Shown in pieces: positions 1 to 8,121 of a stretch of DNA of 18,142 nt (the stretch's first letter is position 1; every line of letters begins with the position of its first letter). A program made the position numbers and the translations under genes. The stretch comes from Planctomycetaceae bacterium (GTDB lineage Bacteria > Planctomycetota > Planctomycetia > Pirellulales > Thermoguttaceae): assembly GCA_031282385.1 (NCBI GenBank), contig JAITDV010000396.1:1-18142 (forward strand), in the 5' to 3' direction. The notes under the pieces were generated by a model, which was not told where the DNA came from, did not search any database, and saw only the letters and a program-made list of their open reading frames with translations.

Positions 1-504
1 GGTGACATTCCGTCAAAAGGACTTTTTGATACCGTCTTTAACTGGAATATGAAAATCAAATTCGGCGAAATTCCGTTCAAATTCCAAACCGGCAGCGACC
101 GAACACGATTTATTGGCGAAAACGGTTGGATTGAAATATCACGAAGTGCAGGTTTGGCTTCAAACGATCCAAATCAATGGGGAAAAATATTGGAAAATAA
201 AGGTTTGAAAGCAAGCGATCCGAAACTGTTGCAAATACCGTTAGAAGACCGCGAACCAATTCTCAAACGTACACAAAACGTAAACCATATTGATGATTTT
301 GTTCGTTCCATCAAAGAAGGCAAAGAACCGAGTTCAACATTGCGAGACGCAGTACGAAGCGACAACATCAGTCATTTATGCGATATTGCTGTTCGGACAA
401 AATCAATAGTAAAGTGGGATCCAATCAATATGAAATTGATCAATCCAACACCTGAACAATCAAAAATACTTTCCCGAACTTTACGTGAACCATGGACGTT
501 ATAA
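1..504 (+). CDS. Gfo/Idh/MocA-family oxidoreductase, C-terminal part (5' truncated by window)
   Basis: The reading frame is open from base 1, so the gene begins outside the window; the ATG at 49 is internal. About 167 residues remain before the TAA at 502-504. The visible part fits the C-terminal substrate-side domain of Gfo/Idh/MocA NAD(P)-dependent sugar or inositol dehydrogenases: a GENGWIEISR-like strand, a short helix containing HIDDFVRSIKEGKEPSS, then SHLCDIAVRTKSIVKWDP and a final LREPWTL. This arrangement (H-x-x-x-F-x-x-x-x-K stretch, W-D-P, terminal REPW) is typical of the large planctomycete paralogue group. The N-terminal Rossmann domain and the catalytic Lys/His region are not visible, so substrate and cofactor cannot be told. 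A family C repeat starts about 20 bases after the stop. Confidence 0.8.
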   Translation, partial: GDIPSKGLFDTVFNWNMKIKFGEIPFKFQTGSDRTRFIGENGWIEISRSAGLASNDPNQWGKILENKGLKASDPKLLQIPLEDREPILKRTQNVNHIDDFVRSIKEGKEPSSTLRDAVRSDNISHLCDIAVRTKSIVKWDPINMKLINPTPEQSKILSRTLREPWTL

Positions 505-520
505 AATTGTACGGCATAAA

Positions 521-618
521 AATAAAGTAACTATTCAGTTGCGGGATTTAATTGTTTAGGAAAAATTGAACAGAGGTTAGGAACGAAACAAACAAAAACG
601 CGGTACTCAAAGTAAACA
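521..618 (+). repeat. Family C repeat, copy 1 (3'-end associated)
   Basis: It starts about 17 bases after the stop of the upstream oxidoreductase gene and reads in the same direction. It shares GTAACT-nnnn-AGTTGC, GCGGGATT(T/C)AATTGTTTAGG and GGTTAGGAACGA with copies at 9391-9476 (minus strand) and 16404-16725 (split). The first shared block can pair as a 6-bp stem with a 4-base loop (one G-T pair). It contains no coding frame. The rest of this gap up to 776 holds nothing else I can identify. Confidence 0.6.
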
Positions 619-776
619 ACTCTGGTTGGAATATTAGAGTTGTTCGGATAACGATGTTGTCCTGCGCGGATTTATTTGGATTGGCTAACAGAATACTTGA
701 CAATAAGAAACACACGACTGAATAGATACAAAAATTCCACTGAATAAATATAATTTTCTTAATTTCAACAAATATT

Positions 777-2039
777 ATGCGAAATTACAGATTCGTGTTT
801 ATTGTTTTATTTTTTGTTTTTTTGACTGGATGTACAAACGAGCGGGTAGAAACATTGCCTGATTCTTCGCCTTCTGCAATATCACCGCAAGAAAAACAGT
901 TGCCTGAACAGAAACAACGACAGAAGCAACAAGATAATAATATTGTTGCGCAAACGTCAGAGGTTGCGGTTGCGGATATTGTTCGGCAAATTGAGGCGGT
1001 GCCGGGTGAAGTTGGGCGTGCCGGTAACGGTACAATTATTAGTGTGGATTTAGCCAAAGGGCGTTCTTCTGTTTCTGATGAAGTGTTGCGGACGTCTCTG
1101 CAACTTCCACAACTTAAAAAATTGCGAGTAGCTGGCGGAACAATCACATCGGAAACATTGCAGTTGATAGCAAAACAAACCAATCTGGAAGAACTCTATC
1201 TACAAGACGCCCCAATTTGTGATACCGATATTGCCGTCATTATTCCCCAACTTTCCAAGTTGCGGCGTTTGACGTTACGTGGTTGTAACAACGTAACAGA
1301 TAGTAGTGTTGAAACAATTGTTTCCTTACCTAATCTGCGTTCGTTGGTGTTTATCAAAATGAATTTAACACGGCAAGGGTTGGAAAAAATTGTAGAATCG
1401 AAAAAGATTACTGCTCTTGATTTACGGCAATGCAGCCAGTTGATGCAGAAAGATTATTCGTTACTTATTAAAATGTCTCAATTGACGGATTTGAAGATTG
1501 CCGGTTTTTCTTTAGTTGACGATTCTGTTTTGGAAACGGTGTCGCAATTGCCGAAACTTAACGGATTAACATTGGAAGACGCAATGATTTCACCAGAAGG
1601 ATTCGCTAAAATGACCGCAAGTCCAACAATATCAGAAAAACTCACATTGCTTGTTTTGGCAAGAAATACCACGTTGTTTGATGCGGGACTGGAATCGTTG
1701 AAAAATATTCGTCGGCTGAAACGGTTATCAATCAATGACATGATGATTACCGGCGAGTTTCTGGTGTTGCTTGCCGCGGAGGAATCCAAACGACCTAAGT
1801 TGGAAATATTATCACTTGAAAAATCGCTATTAACGCCGGAAGGCGCCGCCGCATTGAAGCATTTCAAGGAATTGAAGTCGCTCAATCTTACCGGAACGGT
1901 TTTGTCTCAGGAGCTTGTGGAAATCATCGCAACTCTGGAAACACTAGAAACCGTAAACTTCACCGATTGTCAACTGGACAACAAAATGATAGAAACATTG
2001 CGCAGTATGAAATCAGTAAAAACATGGATACTCAAATAA
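777..2039 (+). CDS. Leucine-rich-repeat lipoprotein
   Basis: A 420-aa predicted envelope lipoprotein. Residues 1-18 form a short basic/hydrophobic signal ending in the lipobox L-T-G-C, so Cys19 is the expected lipidation site. Residues 20-60 are a polar, Gln-rich linker. From about 105 to the end there are repeated L-x-x-L-x-L units (LPQLKKLRVAG, NLEELYLQDAP, LSKLRRLTLRGC, LPNLRSLVFI, LTDLKIAG, LKSLNLTGT), spaced about 23-27 residues as in bacterial LRRs of the cysteine-containing/RI-like type. These domains usually bind proteins; no enzyme motif is seen. Such lipoproteins are numerous in Planctomycetota. There is no clear Shine-Dalgarno sequence; the ATG at 777 is chosen because the signal peptide begins there. 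It converges with the minus-strand gene ending at 2438. The specific function is unknown. Confidence 0.8.
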   Translation: MRNYRFVFIVLFFVFLTGCTNERVETLPDSSPSAISPQEKQLPEQKQRQKQQDNNIVAQTSEVAVADIVRQIEAVPGEVGRAGNGTIISVDLAKGRSSVSDEVLRTSLQLPQLKKLRVAGGTITSETLQLIAKQTNLEELYLQDAPICDTDIAVIIPQLSKLRRLTLRGCNNVTDSSVETIVSLPNLRSLVFIKMNLTRQGLEKIVESKKITALDLRQCSQLMQKDYSLLIKMSQLTDLKIAGFSLVDDSVLETVSQLPKLNGLTLEDAMISPEGFAKMTASPTISEKLTLLVLARNTTLFDAGLESLKNIRRLKRLSINDMMITGEFLVLLAAEESKRPKLEILSLEKSLLTPEGAAALKHFKELKSLNLTGTVLSQELVEIIATLETLETVNFTDCQLDNKMIETLRSMKSVKTWILK

Positions 2040-2052
2040 CCCGCCTAATAAA

Positions 2053-2151
2053 TTGTTCACACCTTAAATTTACTTTACCGCCGTCTGCTTAACAATCGGA
2101 AATCATGCTTTTACACTTTTTAGTTGCGCAATTTATAGTACGAGCAGTATA
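2053..2151 (-). repeat. Family B repeat, copy 1
   Basis: About 100 bp, in reverse orientation relative to the copy at 12879-12984. It begins GTTCACACCTTAAATTT and ends AATTTATAGTACGAGCAGTATA, so the two ends are imperfect inverted repeats. The central GCxTGCTT hairpin is degraded in this copy. It lies just after the LRR lipoprotein gene. Confidence 0.75.
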
Positions 2152-2211
2152 GATTGACACAACGATAATTACGCAGTTGGATTTGTGAAATTTTCGTACG
2201 ATTCAAGTGAA

Positions 2212-2404
2212 TAGACCTTTTCTCTAACCTAAAAATACATCAACGCAACAAAAAACCTACAAGAAAAACCGCCTTTAACTCCTCCGAGACCACCCCTAAC
2301 CCCTCCGAAGGAGGGGAATTATTCGCCTCTCTCGGAGGCATCTTCTTATTCCCCTCCTTCGGAGGGGTCAGGGGTGGTCTCCTACAGGTTAGCGAAAAGG
2401 TCTA
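2212..2404 (+). repeat. Family A MITE-like repeat, copy 1
   Basis: 193 bp. The ends are TAGACCTTTTCTCTAACCT and, as reverse complement, TAGACCTTTTCGCTAACCT (one mismatch in 19). Inside, two arms running from GAGACCACCCC to GTGGTCTC carry the palindromes CCCCTCCGAAGGAGGGG and CCCCTCCTTCGGAGGGG, with a further GCCTC/GAGGC hairpin at the centre. The whole element can fold either into one long hairpin or into three smaller ones. Both ends are TA, which suits insertion at a TA dinucleotide. It contains no reading frame. It lies between two convergent genes. Confidence 0.85.
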
Positions 2405-2437
2405 ATATTACAATCAATATTTTTCTTACGGTCAATT

Positions 2438-3559
2438 TTATTGTGCGGATGATTTTGTGCCTCTTGACGATGCTCTTATTTCGTCGTTTTCATTTAGAGG
2501 TCTCGCCGCAACACGGTAACCTTTGGAATATAAAAATTGCTTGACCGCAGAAAAAGCCTCAAACGAATCAGGATAAACCCAGAACGTAATCGTATAAATA
2601 TCTTGCCGGTATTGTTGTATTAAACGTTGAAAATCCGAATTCGATTGTGTAATTGCTTCTTTGTAATTAGTTCCGGCGTTATTGTTTTTTGTTGTGTAAG
2701 TTGCCATCTCCAACACGATACGTTGTCCTACTCCGTTTCCTGCCGCACCACCCATCGGCGCAAAATAACGTACAACCCAATAATTCATCACAAAATCAGA
2801 AATAGGTCCAACTCTTCCTGTTGTTGTTTGATTTGCGAAAAACTTATTCCGGTTTGAATTGAATTCGTGAAAAAAAGATTCGTTAAGCTCGTTTATCGGA
2901 ACATAAACAATTTTGTCATGCTTGATTCTAAAATGTGTTTCTTTTTCTTCAACCGTTTTGCTAATCGGAGTTGGCATGTTTTCCATTTTTATTGCTTGCG
3001 GGCGTCTGGATTCAAGCCATTGCTTTGTTCTTTCAAGTTGCGTCAACTTTGCATCTATTTCACTTATTTTGCGTTGTAATTCTATTTGTTTTTTTGCTTC
3101 TTCGCCTTGTTCTTCTGCGCGTATTTCTATTTCTGCACGCAAATTGACAATCAACTCCAATAACTTTTCCCTTTCATTTTCTTGCAATTGAATTTGTTCG
3201 GCAATTTGTTCTGATGTTATTTGAATATCGTTTATTGTTTGCTTGATATTTTCTGCGTCGCGTTTTTTTGTTTTATATTCATTGAATTTTTCTTCAAGGT
3301 TACATATCATTTCTTCGTCGGCATATTTTGTAGTTTCATCTGATTCGTTGTGTAATTTATGAGAACCTGACGTACTCATGCCAACAGATTCATCTTCAAA
3401 TTGCGTTTGCGAATTATTGCTTGAATTTTGTGCGCGAACTCCCGCAATCATCACAAGAATAATCAAAATTCCAACAATATTAGACACAATATCCAAAAAC
3501 GAATCTTGTCCGTCCATACCATTTGAAACATCACCTTTTTTTTTACGCCGTTTTAACAT
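2438..3559 (-). CDS. ExbD/TolR-like membrane protein with coiled coil (Asp-bearing subunit)
   Basis: A 373-aa protein with a basic N-terminus, one transmembrane segment (about 21-42), a long charged coiled coil (about 84-186) and a C-terminal periplasmic domain (about 212-355). The segment start F-L-D-I-V matches the F-I-D-V-M of ExbD, placing Asp23 at the position of the ExbD intramembrane proton-carrying Asp (family knowledge). Near the C-terminus, YTITFWVYPDSFEAFSAVKQ followed by FLYSKGYRVAA resembles the strand-helix-Gly-strand end of the ExbD/TolR periplasmic domain. ExbD is about 140 aa, so the coiled coil is a large insertion. It is the last gene after the ExbB-like (7569) and the 703-aa ExbD-like (6096) genes on this strand. 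ATG start; no Shine-Dalgarno seen. MotB-like or another MotA/TolQ partner is the alternative reading; no OmpA-like peptidoglycan motif was recognised. Confidence 0.7.
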   Translation of the reverse strand: MLKRRKKKGDVSNGMDGQDSFLDIVSNIVGILIILVMIAGVRAQNSSNNSQTQFEDESVGMSTSGSHKLHNESDETTKYADEEMICNLEEKFNEYKTKKRDAENIKQTINDIQITSEQIAEQIQLQENEREKLLELIVNLRAEIEIRAEEQGEEAKKQIELQRKISEIDAKLTQLERTKQWLESRRPQAIKMENMPTPISKTVEEKETHFRIKHDKIVYVPINELNESFFHEFNSNRNKFFANQTTTGRVGPISDFVMNYWVVRYFAPMGGAAGNGVGQRIVLEMATYTTKNNNAGTNYKEAITQSNSDFQRLIQQYRQDIYTITFWVYPDSFEAFSAVKQFLYSKGYRVAARPLNENDEIRASSRGTKSSAQ

Positions 3560-3616
3560 ACTAACTAAAATTGTTATGTAACTTTTTCTAAAAAAATTTT
3601 TTTTGTGGAATATATG

Positions 3617-3665
3617 CTGTTTGTACTTTAAATTGTGTGACTCAATTTATAGTACGAAAAGTATA
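3617..3665 (-). repeat. Family B repeat, internally deleted copy 2
   Basis: About 49 bp keeping both ends of family B (CTGTTTGTACTTTAAATT and CAATTTATAGTACGAAAAGTATA) but lacking the central hairpin part. It lies upstream of the 373-aa gene, in the gap that also holds family A copy 2. The remainder, 3666-3786, is AT-rich with no recognisable feature. Confidence 0.6.
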
Positions 3666-3786
3666 GTTAAATTTTTGGCAATAGGCTTTCAGCCCGGTTT
3701 TTCATACACAACATAAAAAACAATCCGCCAAATAGATTCGATATTTTATAGATATTCTTTATATTTTGTGTATTCAGTTTTCTCAA

Positions 3787-3980
3787 TAGACCTTTTCTCT
3801 AACCTAAAAATACATCAACGCAACAAAAAACCTACAACGAAAAACTGCCTTTAACTCCTCCGAGACCACCCCTAACCCCTCCGAAGGAGGGGAATTATTC
3901 GCATCTCTCGGAGGCGTCTTCTTATTCCCCTCCTTCGGAGGGGTCAGGGGTGGTCTCCTACAGGTTAACGAAAAGGTCTA
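3787..3980 (+). repeat. Family A MITE-like repeat, copy 2
   Basis: 194 bp, nearly identical to copy 1 and in the same orientation, with intact TAGACCTTTT / AAAAGGTCTA ends. It sits between the two ExbD-like genes, ending 4 bases before the stop codon of the 703-aa gene, so a transcript reading from one to the other would carry the full foldback structure. Confidence 0.85.
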
Positions 3981-3984
3981 ATAT

Positions 3985-6096
3985 TTACTCATTTTCTATT
4001 AAAATATTTATTTTGTTTTCTTTGATTATGCGTTGTAATTCTTTGAATTGGTATTCTCCGCCGTTAAGAATTTTTACTTTTAGTACAGGCAACCAATAAA
4101 ATCTTTCTCCAGCAATTCCCCATGTTTCAACAAAATCTGCTATTGCCTTAATCAAAACGGAAACTGATTTTTGTGTTGAGTGTTCGATCATAATTGTTTT
4201 CGGCGTATCAAAACCAACTTGTTGTCCGATTATGAATCTATCCACGCCGACATAAATTTTTATATTACGGCGTATCGGCGAGCTAAATGTCCGCAATCCA
4301 TGATTTCCAACTGCGTCAGGCGTTGCCGAATGTTGACCTGCACCCGCAGATTGATTTATTTGTTCAAAAGGCGACGGCTCATGAGATGAACTTGATAATA
4401 AATTTTGAGATGAATTTTTTGTCGGATTTTGATCTGAATTTTGTATTGGAGGCGTAGTTTTGATTGTGTTGTTTGATTCCGGTGCGGTGGATGTCGGAGG
4501 TAACGTTTTTATAGGGTCTTGCAACAAATTTGTTTGACTAATGTTTGGAACAGAATTTGTATTTTGCGAGTTTGTATTTTGCGAATTGCGCAATGGATTA
4601 TCCGAAATATATTTATTGGCAATAAGGTTATTTGGAACAGAATTTACTGAATATGGATAATTCAAATTATTATCGGAAAAAATGCTGTTGTTATTATTGT
4701 TACGAAAATTACCATTACTATTGTTATTTTCAAGATTGTTCGTTTCATTGCGTACAATTTCATTTTGAGTTGTAATTCTGTCTGAATTTGTTCCTACACC
4801 TGTTTTTGAATCTGTCTTTCCCAAACGCGGCGCCGTATCAGAGCTGCCGATTTCATGTACAATTCCATTTGAAATTGTATATTCGCGTTTGGTATTTCCG
4901 TCGCCTTGTCGGTTCTGTTTATTATTTGTAACGTTATTTGGATTGTTGTTTTTTTTGTTCTGGTCGTTTTGGTTGTTGTTTCCGTTGTATTGATTTTGTG
5001 AATTTGGTTTGTTTGGGTTAGCATTTTTCATTACGTGTAAATCGCCAGAACCGTTTTTTAATTTCATTGCCGCAACATAACCCTGTAAACGTTGTCTTGA
5101 AATTACGAGTTGTTTTTCCATTCTGTTCCGCAATTCATTATTTTGCTTCGGATATTCCATTTTCCAATCTTCCGCAACCAACTCATAACCGTAATCCCTC
5201 AACCAATTCCCCATCGCCGCATAAGCCGCCTCAAACGCATGAATACCCGACGGTCTGATAATAATAAGCGGATACGGTTCTGTACCGCGTTCAATTTGAC
5301 CTGTTTCCGCATAGTATTGACGCGCAACCCGTAACAACGAATCAAAAGGATTGTCCGCCCTGTCAATCGCTAAAAAATCATACGCTGTCAACTCAATTCC
5401 TTCAGGTTGGATTATCACCTTGTTATCTTTGCACTCAACATAAATCGGCGCCCGAAACGTTCCGTTTGTTCCGCGATACGGCACAATCGCATAAGATTTC
5501 GCCTTGTTCTTCAACTCTTTCTGTAATTCTGCCAACCGTTTTTCAGCCGTAGTCTGTTGTTCGATTTTTTGTTTCAATAATTGCTCAAGCGTTTTGACGT
5601 TGACTTCATTCTTATTCCCGCCGTCTTGTTCAATTTTTCCTGCAAGTTCAAGAAGCCTTTTTATTTCTTCGCGAAATCGTATTGTTTGTTTTTCAACAGA
5701 CGCAAGATACGCTTCATCATTGGCGAGTTGTTTTTCAAGTTCGTTTTTTGACGCGGAAAATTCCTTTGCCAACCATTCCGCTTCGGCAGTGTCAAGTTTA
5801 AGATTCTCCAACGCTTCTTTGGCGTCGGCGGCAGAAAGAAATTTTTTAGTACTGTTTGAATCCGGTGTAAGATCAGATTTGGACAACGGTGCAAGTGTAG
5901 GTTGTTTTATGGATTGTGTTTTGGCAACCCCTACTTTTTTTTGACGCGTCATCTCAGGTTCGCGAACATCACGCACAATAAGAACAAGCAACATTATCAA
6001 CGCTCCCATTGTACACAAAAGTACAGCAAGAAACGGTAACAATGTCGGTTTATTGTTACTTTGAGTCATGCCGCGTGATCGATTTGAAACAGCCAT
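3985..6096 (-). CDS. Large ExbD-like membrane protein, Asn/Gln-rich linker, no intramembrane Asp
   Basis: A 703-aa protein. One transmembrane segment (about 17-42) is followed by a charged coiled-coil region (about 88-200) and a globular domain (about 202-316) whose end, YPLIIIRPSGIHAFEAAYAA then NWLRDYGYELVAED, resembles the C-terminal strand-helix-strand of ExbD/TolR. Next come a low-complexity Asn/Gln/Ser/Thr/Pro tract (about 352-600) and a second folded region (about 607-703, starting RRNIKIYVGVDRF and ending FKELQRIIKENKINILI). P-F-L-A-V in the membrane segment aligns with ExbD P-F-I-D-V, so Ala24 replaces the proton-carrying Asp. The ATG at 6096 or one nine codons later (6068) are both possible; neither has a clear ribosome site. 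The family assignment is inference from topology, local similarity and position between ExbB-like and ExbD-like genes. Confidence 0.65.
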   Translation of the reverse strand: MAVSNRSRGMTQSNNKPTLLPFLAVLLCTMGALIMLLVLIVRDVREPEMTRQKKVGVAKTQSIKQPTLAPLSKSDLTPDSNSTKKFLSAADAKEALENLKLDTAEAEWLAKEFSASKNELEKQLANDEAYLASVEKQTIRFREEIKRLLELAGKIEQDGGNKNEVNVKTLEQLLKQKIEQQTTAEKRLAELQKELKNKAKSYAIVPYRGTNGTFRAPIYVECKDNKVIIQPEGIELTAYDFLAIDRADNPFDSLLRVARQYYAETGQIERGTEPYPLIIIRPSGIHAFEAAYAAMGNWLRDYGYELVAEDWKMEYPKQNNELRNRMEKQLVISRQRLQGYVAAMKLKNGSGDLHVMKNANPNKPNSQNQYNGNNNQNDQNKKNNNPNNVTNNKQNRQGDGNTKREYTISNGIVHEIGSSDTAPRLGKTDSKTGVGTNSDRITTQNEIVRNETNNLENNNSNGNFRNNNNNSIFSDNNLNYPYSVNSVPNNLIANKYISDNPLRNSQNTNSQNTNSVPNISQTNLLQDPIKTLPPTSTAPESNNTIKTTPPIQNSDQNPTKNSSQNLLSSSSHEPSPFEQINQSAGAGQHSATPDAVGNHGLRTFSSPIRRNIKIYVGVDRFIIGQQVGFDTPKTIMIEHSTQKSVSVLIKAIADFVETWGIAGERFYWLPVLKVKILNGGEYQFKELQRIIKENKINILIENE

Positions 6097-6177
6097 TGAT
6101 AAATTTTGATGAATATCCTGCGTCGGATTTTAATTTGAGGCAATACTACAAAATTTTGCTGGAGAATTGAAACATGT

Positions 6178-6278
6178 ATTGCCCGTACTACAAATTGCGC
6201 GAATTGAAAGCGTAAAAGCCTGCTTGCCAATAGGTAAGCAGGCGAAAGTAAATGAAATTTGAAGTGTGAACAGTTTAA
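6178..6278 (+). repeat. Family B repeat, copy 3
   Basis: Forward copy with GTACTACAAATTGCG at the left and GAAGTGTGAACAGTTTA at the right. The central hairpin is well preserved: AGCCTGCTTGCC pairs with GGTAAGCAGGC around a short AT loop. It lies between the ExbB-like and 703-aa genes. Confidence 0.75.
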
Positions 6279-6306
6279 AAACAAACTCAAAGTTCTTTTT
6301 CTGAAT

Positions 6307-7569
6307 TTAAACTACTCTTAATTGCCTGCTGCTTAACAAGTGTATTGCGGCGGTCAAGCTGTTTACGGTTTCTTCAAAATTACCAGTTTGAGCAATTGCG
6401 GCGAGGTTTTCTTTGAGCCGTTCCTCCAACTTAATCAATTGATTGCTTATTCCAATTACGTTTTGGATTGCGTCGGTTTGTTTTGTTATGCTGGATTGCA
6501 AGAGAGTCAATGCGGCGATATTTTGTTGAATTGATTTTACAATTGTTTGTGCTGAATCTTTTGAGGCGTTTAATACTTCTGCGCCGGATTCGGCTAATCT
6601 ATCGGCGTGCATCCGAATATTTTCAGCCAAAGCGTCAGCAAGAGATCGTTTTAATACTTCGGCATTTTGTTCTGTTAGTTGGTTGAAGCGTTGATTTGCG
6701 GTTGCCATACTTTGTTCCCAGATTTTTGTTTGGCGCAACGTTAATTGCTCAATTGATTCGAGCAACGTTTCCAAAATTCGGCGAAAAGCGACAATTTGAC
6801 CATCGCCGCCAACTTCTGCATGTAATTCAAAACGTCCGCGAATCTCGTCATTGACCGCCTTGTCAACATCACGCAAAAGATTACTTTCACTACGATAAAC
6901 AAGAAATTGCACAAAATATAATACCAAATCAAGCGCAATTGCAAGCGCAGTCGTATCAAACGCAATCGCAAGTCCGGCAGACAATATTTTACTTGATTCC
7001 TGAATCGCATTCAGATCAAGATTGCCCAACGCAATCGTAATACCGACAACAGTTCCAAGAAAACCAACCATCGGAATTGCCCAAAGAAAAAGCCGTACCA
7101 AACCATAACTTGAATCAGCTTCATTGACGTCTTCGTCCGCAAGATAACGAAGTTCGTCGTCCAGTTCGTTGGCAGTTCCATCGCGATTAATTAATTCCAA
7201 AATCTGCCGCAAACGACATGAGCGTATTGTTCGTCCATAAATTTTCTCATACGAATCAAGCTGCGCAATAAAATTACCAACCTCGTCAATACGCGATTTA
7301 CGCATTTCACGTTGACCGAGCAACACCCCATGACGCAATTTGGTTTTTTCGATTTGTACGGTAATAAATTTTATTATCATCGCAGACAATCCGGCAAAAA
7401 ACATTATCACCGTGTAATACTCAATCGGATGCGAAGCACAATAACGAATAATAAGTTGATTATTAATAATGCCGTTATGTATTGCGGTATAAAAACAAAA
7501 ACTAACAATACCGCCCCACAATATCGGCGAATGCACAACACGACCAATCAACGACCCTGAACGTTTCAC
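6307..7569 (-). CDS. MotA/TolQ/ExbB proton-channel family protein with long helical tail
   Basis: A 420-aa inner-membrane channel subunit. Hydrophobic segments lie at about 14-34, 50-72, 158-182 and 197-223, with a cytoplasmic loop between the second and third. The MotA/TolQ/ExbB core is seen at 159-222: a stretch with GFLGTVVGI (Thr173 matching the conserved channel Thr of ExbB) and then GLAIAFDTTALAIALDL, where acidic Asp205 and Asp214 lie in or near the last helix. Residues about 228-420 form a helical, probably coiled-coil tail rich in Ala, Glu, Gln and Leu, much longer than in ExbB or TolQ. In this family the channel passes protons to drive an ExbD/TolR partner; two candidates lie directly downstream. 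The start is GTG at 7569, supported by AGGAG at 7580-7584 with a 10-base spacer. Confidence 0.85.
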   Translation of the reverse strand: MKRSGSLIGRVVHSPILWGGIVSFCFYTAIHNGIINNQLIIRYCASHPIEYYTVIMFFAGLSAMIIKFITVQIEKTKLRHGVLLGQREMRKSRIDEVGNFIAQLDSYEKIYGRTIRSCRLRQILELINRDGTANELDDELRYLADEDVNEADSSYGLVRLFLWAIPMVGFLGTVVGITIALGNLDLNAIQESSKILSAGLAIAFDTTALAIALDLVLYFVQFLVYRSESNLLRDVDKAVNDEIRGRFELHAEVGGDGQIVAFRRILETLLESIEQLTLRQTKIWEQSMATANQRFNQLTEQNAEVLKRSLADALAENIRMHADRLAESGAEVLNASKDSAQTIVKSIQQNIAALTLLQSSITKQTDAIQNVIGISNQLIKLEERLKENLAAIAQTGNFEETVNSLTAAIHLLSSRQLRVV

Positions 7570-7579
7570 AATAAATCCA

Positions 7580-7584
7580 CTCCT
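7580..7584 (-). promoter_or_regulatory. Ribosome binding site of the ExbB-like gene
   Basis: AGGAG on the minus strand, 10 bases before the GTG start at 7569. It is one of few clear Shine-Dalgarno sequences in the window and supports the GTG start. Confidence 0.6.
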
Positions 7585-7697
7585 ATCAATCTCCCGCCAA
7601 AATTTAATTTGGCAGGTTGGAATTGTTTGAATATTAAACGGAAGAAAAGTTTAATTTATCTCCGGTTTTTGCGCTCCCGTTTGTAAAAAATAATTAT

Positions 7698-7891
7698 TAG
7701 ACCTTTTCTCTAACCTAAAAATACATCAACTCAACAAAAAAACTACAACGAAAAACCGACTTTAACTCCTCCGAGACCACCCCTAACCCCTCCGAAGAAG
7801 GGGAATTATTCGCCTCACTCGGAGGCGTCTTCTTATTCCCCTCCTTCGGAGGGGTCAGGGGTGGTCTCCTACAGGTTAGCGAAAAGATCTA
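7698..7891 (+). repeat. Family A MITE-like repeat, copy 3
   Basis: 194 bp, same orientation as copies 1 and 2, with a point change in the right end (AAAAGATCTA). It begins 128 bases upstream of the ExbB-like start and is directly followed by a family B copy, so the two element types abut. Confidence 0.85.
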
Positions 7892-7892
7892 T

Positions 7893-8000
7893 TAGACCGT
7901 TCACACTTTAAATTTCCTTTGCCGCCGTCTGATTACATATCCAAAAGCAGGCAAACTTTTACGCTCTTGAGCACAATCAATTTATAGTACGAACAGTATA
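7893..8000 (-). repeat. Family B repeat, copy 4
   Basis: Reverse copy, from CGTTCACACTTTAAATTTCC to TTTATAGTACGAACAGTATA. The central hairpin is partly degraded. It follows family A copy 3 without a gap. The rest of the 7570-8121 gap (7585-7697 and 8001-8121) is AT-rich with nothing recognised. Confidence 0.75.
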
Positions 8001-8121
8001 GAAGTCCTCTCAATTACAAAAATATTCATTTGTAATCGGCGGAAAAATTAGAATAATCCATAAAATCGTTAATTTTTTACAAAACTCCACTCAAATTGCC
8101 CAAATTAAATTTTATTGAAAA

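Noticed and set aside
785..1183. 132-aa minus-strand reading frame within the LRR gene
   Set aside because: Shadow of the lipoprotein gene, which has a clear lipobox and LRR pattern.
2053..2151. tRNA or small structured RNA at family B copies
   Set aside because: The hairpin does not fit a cloverleaf, no CCA or T-loop pattern is seen, and many copies in both orientations point to a repeat.
5504..5944. 146-aa plus-strand reading frame
   Set aside because: It lies wholly antisense to the coiled-coil part of the 703-aa gene; the Ser/Phe/Cys-rich composition is what the opposite strand of a Lys/Glu-rich coiled coil gives.
2438..7569. Zorya-type anti-phage system (MotA-like ZorA with tail plus MotB-like ZorB)
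   Set aside because: The channel protein has a long tail, but no OmpA-like peptidoglycan domain, ZorC, or ZorD/ZorE helicase or nuclease is present. The ExbD-like features and TonB-like neighbour fit an ExbB/ExbD/TonB reading better.
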